From Thalassocella blandensis (GTDB lineage: Bacteria > Pseudomonadota > Gammaproteobacteria > Pseudomonadales > Cellvibrionaceae), in assembly GCA_945882995.1 (NCBI GenBank), contig CAMCXE010000009.1:1-38980 (forward strand): DNA of 38,980 bases. The letters are read 5' to 3'. Below are positions 35,744 to 38,980 of the stretch, one piece after another (the first letter of the stretch is position 1; every line of letters begins with the position of its first letter). The notes below the pieces were generated by a model. It was not told the origin of the DNA. It did no database searches and saw only the letters and a list, made by a program, of their open reading frames with translations. The position numbers and the translations under genes were made by a program.

Positions 35744-36688
35744 ATGCCTGCACCCCGCCCCTACGTTGGTCGTTTTGCCCCTTCACCTACCGGGTTGCTT
35801 CATCTCGGCTCCTTGACCTGCGCCCTCGCCAGCTACCTAGATGCTCGGCAGCACGGAGGACGCTGGTTGCTGCGCATAGAAGACATAGACCCGCCTCGCG
35901 AGCAGCCAGGCGCTTCAGCAGCGATAATTCGCTGCTTAGCCGCTCATGGGTTGGAATCCGACGGTCCCATTCTGTGGCAAAGTCAGCGTTCTGCGGCCTA
36001 TCACGAAAGCTTAGATTGGCTGGCCGATCGCCAACTTACCTACCCCTGCGATTGCAGCCGCGCCCGCTTGGCAAATCTCCACTCCATTTATGACGGCCAC
36101 TGCCGCCAGCACCCAGCTTCACACCCAGCTGCGCTGCGCTTAAAAACACGGGATTTACCCGCCGCTTTTCAGCACATTAGCAGCAATATTGTGTTTCAAG
36201 ATCGCCACCGAGGCGAACGATTCGAAGATTTAGCCTCCACTGGCGACTTTATTATCCACCGCAAAGACGGCCTTTTTGCCTATCAGCTAGCTGTAGTGGT
36301 AGACGACATCGCCCAAAACATCACCCATGTGGTGCGCGGCAATGACCTTTTGGAGACCACTGCCAGGCAAATCTTTTTGTTCAACCTACTCGGCGCACCC
36401 ACGCCACGATATTGCCACATACCGGTGGTAAGCAATGAACTAGGGCAGAAGCTCAGCAAACAGAACCTGGCCTTACCGCTAAACGAGGCCACGCCTAGCG
36501 CAAACCTCTGGTGTGCTTTGAAAGCTCTGGGGGCGAACCCACCCGCCAACCTACTGAAGGCAAAACCGCGGGCCATACTGGATTGGGGGGAGCAAAATTG
36601 GTCGCCGAGCCAACTGAGTACGGGCAACATGGTGCCAGGTCACACGCTGTCACCGGCTTTAGAAGTATCGGGCGAACAACAATCCTAG
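35744..36688 (+). CDS. gluQRS: Glutamyl-Q tRNA(Asp) synthetase
   Basis: GluQRS attaches glutamate to the queuosine base at position 34 of tRNA-Asp. The 314-residue protein resembles a truncated GluRS: YVGRFAPSPTGLLHLGSL carries the HLGS version of the HIGH motif, the zinc site lies in CDCSRARL and YDGHCR, and KLSKQN is a degenerate KMSKS. It lacks the anticodon-binding domain. It depends on queuosine made by queA and tgt elsewhere in the window. Its TAG stop lies inside the CCTAG terminus of repeat copy G, so the final residues may derive from the element. Confidence 0.95.
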   Translation: MPAPRPYVGRFAPSPTGLLHLGSLTCALASYLDARQHGGRWLLRIEDIDPPREQPGASAAIIRCLAAHGLESDGPILWQSQRSAAYHESLDWLADRQLTYPCDCSRARLANLHSIYDGHCRQHPASHPAALRLKTRDLPAAFQHISSNIVFQDRHRGERFEDLASTGDFIIHRKDGLFAYQLAVVVDDIAQNITHVVRGNDLLETTARQIFLFNLLGAPTPRYCHIPVVSNELGQKLSKQNLALPLNEATPSANLWCALKALGANPPANLLKAKPRAILDWGEQNWSPSQLSTGNMVPGHTLSPALEVSGEQQS

Positions 36689-36747
36689 AAACCGCAGCTG
36701 AATATCCAAAGCCTGCACAATTTGGTGATACTCAACCGAATTTTGGG
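36684..36747 (-). repeat. palindromic intergenic element, copy G (internally deleted, overlaps gluQRS stop)
   Basis: CCTAGAAACCGCAGCTGAAT followed by ATCCAAAGCCTGCAC matches the reverse of the right end of copies A and B at most positions. The opposite end, TTTGGTGATACTCAACC, follows immediately, so the inner hairpin is lost and the unit is a short palindrome. The CCTAG terminus contains the gluQRS stop (36686-36688). It lies between gluQRS and the convergent acyltransferase. Confidence 0.65.
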
Positions 36748-36780
36748 TAAAAACTGCCGTCGACCAAAGGCTTAGACGCA

Positions 36781-38802
36781 TCACAATGCCAGCTGCGCCT
36801 CTACCTGTTTCAATAAGTATCGACTGCCCGCGGCACTCAAGTGACTATAATCCCGACACAGCAGGATGCCGTTTCTTTTTGCGTAACACAGCGACTGGTC
36901 ACACAAGAGATCATCAAGCCGGATAAAGCTGACAGAGGGGAACGCCTGCTGAAGCCGACTGACTATCGGGTGATACTCAACATTGCGCTGCTCAAACAGC
37001 TCCTGGGGGAAACCGCAGGGTATTTTTTACTTGCGCCATGGAAAATACACTGGCCGTATATTTAAGCATTCCTCTGGCTCAAAATTGAGCGCAGGGGTGT
37101 CCACAAAAAATACCACACGCTTTCCCGCTTGCAGCAGACGCTTTAGGGTAAGGTCTAGCGCAGCTTCCAATGCGCGCGAATTAACATCCACCGAGGCGCT
37201 GTCAACATCAACTACCTGATGCTCTTCATTTAAAGGTCGAATTTTATTAACGGCGTAACCACTGAGCATAACCGTACGAATGGCGTTGTTATTGATAACA
37301 TCATTCAGCGCTACGTCCATGAAGCTGTCTTCACAATCAAAAAATTCCCTGCCTAACATCGCCAATTTAAAAACCGGTAGGCACCCATTGCTAGACAGAT
37401 TTATCGCGTTGTGATGAGTGGCAGCACTTACCTCCGCGAGGCCAGCCGCCAAATGAGAGGAGTGACTATCACCGATCAAGGCGATATCCGGCGAATGGGT
37501 GGGGTCCATTATGCGGCAATGCCAGATGTCGGGTCCGCTTGGGCAGGCTGACCAATGCTCAAATTGCAAACCAAAATTCAACTCAGCCACTTGCGCTATC
37601 ATGCCAGCGGTCATTGACGAACTGCGCGCGGCACCCCGAGTCATGGCTAAAGTACCGGCCACAATCAGCCCAAGCATTAACAGAATTAATACCAAAATTT
37701 TGAGCGGCGAGCGCCTCCCAAAGCGTATGGGGCACTCGACACAAACATAGGTGAGCCAAGCCAAAAATACGGCTAAAAAAATTGCCAACAGCCGCAACCA
37801 TGGGTGCGGTGTGTGGACCTCCATAATTGTGGCAAATGAAAGCAAGGGCCAGTGCCAGAGGTAGAGCGGGTAACTAATTAACCCAACCCAAACCATTAAA
37901 CGCGACGACAAGACTACTCGATTAAACAGCGCGAACGGCCCCACGAAAATCAACAAACAGGCACCCAAAGTAAGTAAAAGCGCCCACCATCCGGGGAAGT
38001 GACTGCGGCCAGCAAACAAAAATGCCGAACCAATTAACACCGCACCCACAAGCGACAAACCATCGCGCACCGGAGGAGATTTTGGGTCTAATAAAGCCTG
38101 GATAAAAACGCCAAAAACTCTAAGCCGCATTAATCGGCGTGCCCAAGTATTTTCGGCGTGCTGGCCTATCTGTACGCAGGCCAATGCCCCGCCCAGCAGC
38201 AATTCCCAAACACGTGTAACGGGCAAATAAAACGCAGCTTCTTGGTGCTCACCTACGGCCCAAACATTCAACAAAAATGACAAAAAAATAACCACGAGCG
38301 TTACATTAAGAGCACTGAAGCGTAGCCGAAGCGCCAGCAGCAATACGCTTGGCCACAGGATGTAAAATTGCTCTTCGACACCAAGAGACCATAAATGAAG
38401 CAACGGCTTACTCATCGACGCTGCATCAAAATACCCAGCCTCCCGCCACAAAAGCAGATTAGCCACAAACGCAGAGCCACCGACCATGTGTTTGCCGAGT
38501 CGTTGGAACTCCGCGGGCAACATTATTAGCCAGCCCACCGCATAACAAACACTCATTACCAAGATCAGCGCGGGAAAAATACGTAGTATCCGACGATTAT
38601 AGAATTCCAGAAAACTGAAAGTGCCATCCTTAACACTGCCTAGAACAATGCTACAAATAAGAAACCCGGAAATAACAAAAAAAACATCAACACCAACAAA
38701 ACCGCCCTTGAGCAACTCTGGAAATGCATGAAAAATTACCACCGCCAATACAGCAAGTGCGCGCAAGCCATCGATGTCGGCGCGATATTTTGGATGAGAC
38801 AT
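36781..38802 (-). pseudogene. OafA/YrhL-type O-acyltransferase with SGNH domain, interrupted by an in-frame TAA
   Basis: An acyltransferase-3 domain (about residues 5-345) with roughly ten membrane segments opens HPKYRADIDGLRALAVLAVV and contains VIFHAFPE and GVDVFFVISGFL. An SGNH hydrolase-like domain follows, with its Ser in IGDSHSSHL. Such proteins O-acetylate surface polysaccharides. TAA at 37027-37029 stops the frame after 591 residues (ending PVYFPWRK). The same frame stays open for 81 more codons to TGA at 36781 and encodes the expected family end, LCDQSLCYAKRNG and RDYSHLSAAGSRY with the catalytic Asp and His. The gene is therefore full length except for one nonsense codon. I chose the ATG at 38802; a GTG at 38814 is possible. 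Confidence 0.85.
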
Positions 38803-38849
38803 AGGGTTGTTCACGGAGTCTGTTTACCAAGCAACGGTGTCCGGCCAAA

Positions 38850-38915
38850 TCACAACCATTTCGCAAACAATGGCCTCAGCTCGCGCTCGTAAAGCCTCTG
38901 TGAGGCATTTTTCAT
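38850..38915 (-). CDS. possible 21-residue leader peptide
   Basis: A tiny frame begins at an ATG at 38915 with AAAGGAGTG about 5 nt upstream, a near-perfect ribosome-binding site. It encodes MKNASQRLYERELRPLFAKW plus Leu and ends TGA at 38850, 47 nt before the acyltransferase start. A GCCTC/GAGGC hairpin (38894-38906) lies within its first codons. It may be a leader peptide of the acyltransferase or a remnant of a truncated gene; I do not recognise it. Confidence 0.3.
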   Translation of the reverse strand: MKNASQRLYERELRPLFAKWL

Positions 38916-38980
38916 ATAACACTCCTTTAGGAACCGAATTAGCTGCCGGCTGATTTTCGCTGTTTGGCGATAGATTTCGC

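Overview
The window is a stretch of chromosome from a gammaproteobacterium, most likely a marine Cellvibrionales-type or Pseudomonas-related organism. The evidence is gene order. The blocks yceF / yceD-rpmF, sppA-HAD-rluC / rne, tRNA-Ser(UGA)-yccA-tusDCBE, queA-tgt-secD-secF followed by suhB, purM-purN, and sfsA / dksA-gluQRS are all arrangements known from Pseudomonas and E. coli. Protein lengths and key residues match those families closely: RNase E D303, D346, C404 and C407, and TusD C78, fall at the E. coli numbering. Both strands are used and coding density is high.

Layout. 1-4313 (mostly minus strand): rpmF, yceD, sppA, a Gph-like phosphatase and rluC, with yceF on the plus strand. 4388-7852: a sigma70-type promoter, a leader of about 540 nt and rne. 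7943-10303: tRNA-Ser, yccA and the four-gene tus set for tRNA 2-thiolation. 10429-12611: a secreted protein with the histidine-brace pattern of copper polysaccharide monooxygenases, and an OmpA-like lipoprotein. 12978-18099: queA-tgt-secD-secF, with the usual yajC missing between tgt and secD. 18295-22247: a 56-residue small ORF, an orphan hybrid histidine kinase, suhB and a DUF6316-like small protein. 22541-26877: fliK and an unusually long flagellin with a sigma54-type promoter. 27278-30405: purMN, an unknown gene and ppa. 30553-34274: a repeat protein, a small unknown protein, a second HAD phosphatase, an M15 peptidase and a stand-alone TfoX C-terminal domain. 34320-36688: sfsA, dksA and gluQRS. 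36781-38802: an OafA-type O-acyltransferase split by one in-frame TAA.

The most distinctive feature is in the spaces between genes. At least six copies (A-E and G), and probably a seventh (F), of one palindromic element share terminal inverted repeats close to AACCTAGAAACCTCAGTTGG. An inner hairpin changes sequence from copy to copy while its two arms stay complementary. The best pair (A at 11747-11920, B at 12723-12888) differs at five consecutive positions in one arm, and all five are compensated in the other. Most copies lie at gene 3' ends, and the element's CCTAG or TTAAACCTAG terminus forms or abuts the stop codon of fliK, gluQRS and the DUF6316-like gene. I do not recognise this family. 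Two other non-coding mobile-type elements are present: a 148-bp MITE-like unit with 31-bp inverted repeats, and a REP-type unit framed by 12-bp inverted repeats that appears to sit in the end of copy C.

All calls are made by reading the sequence; no database search was possible.
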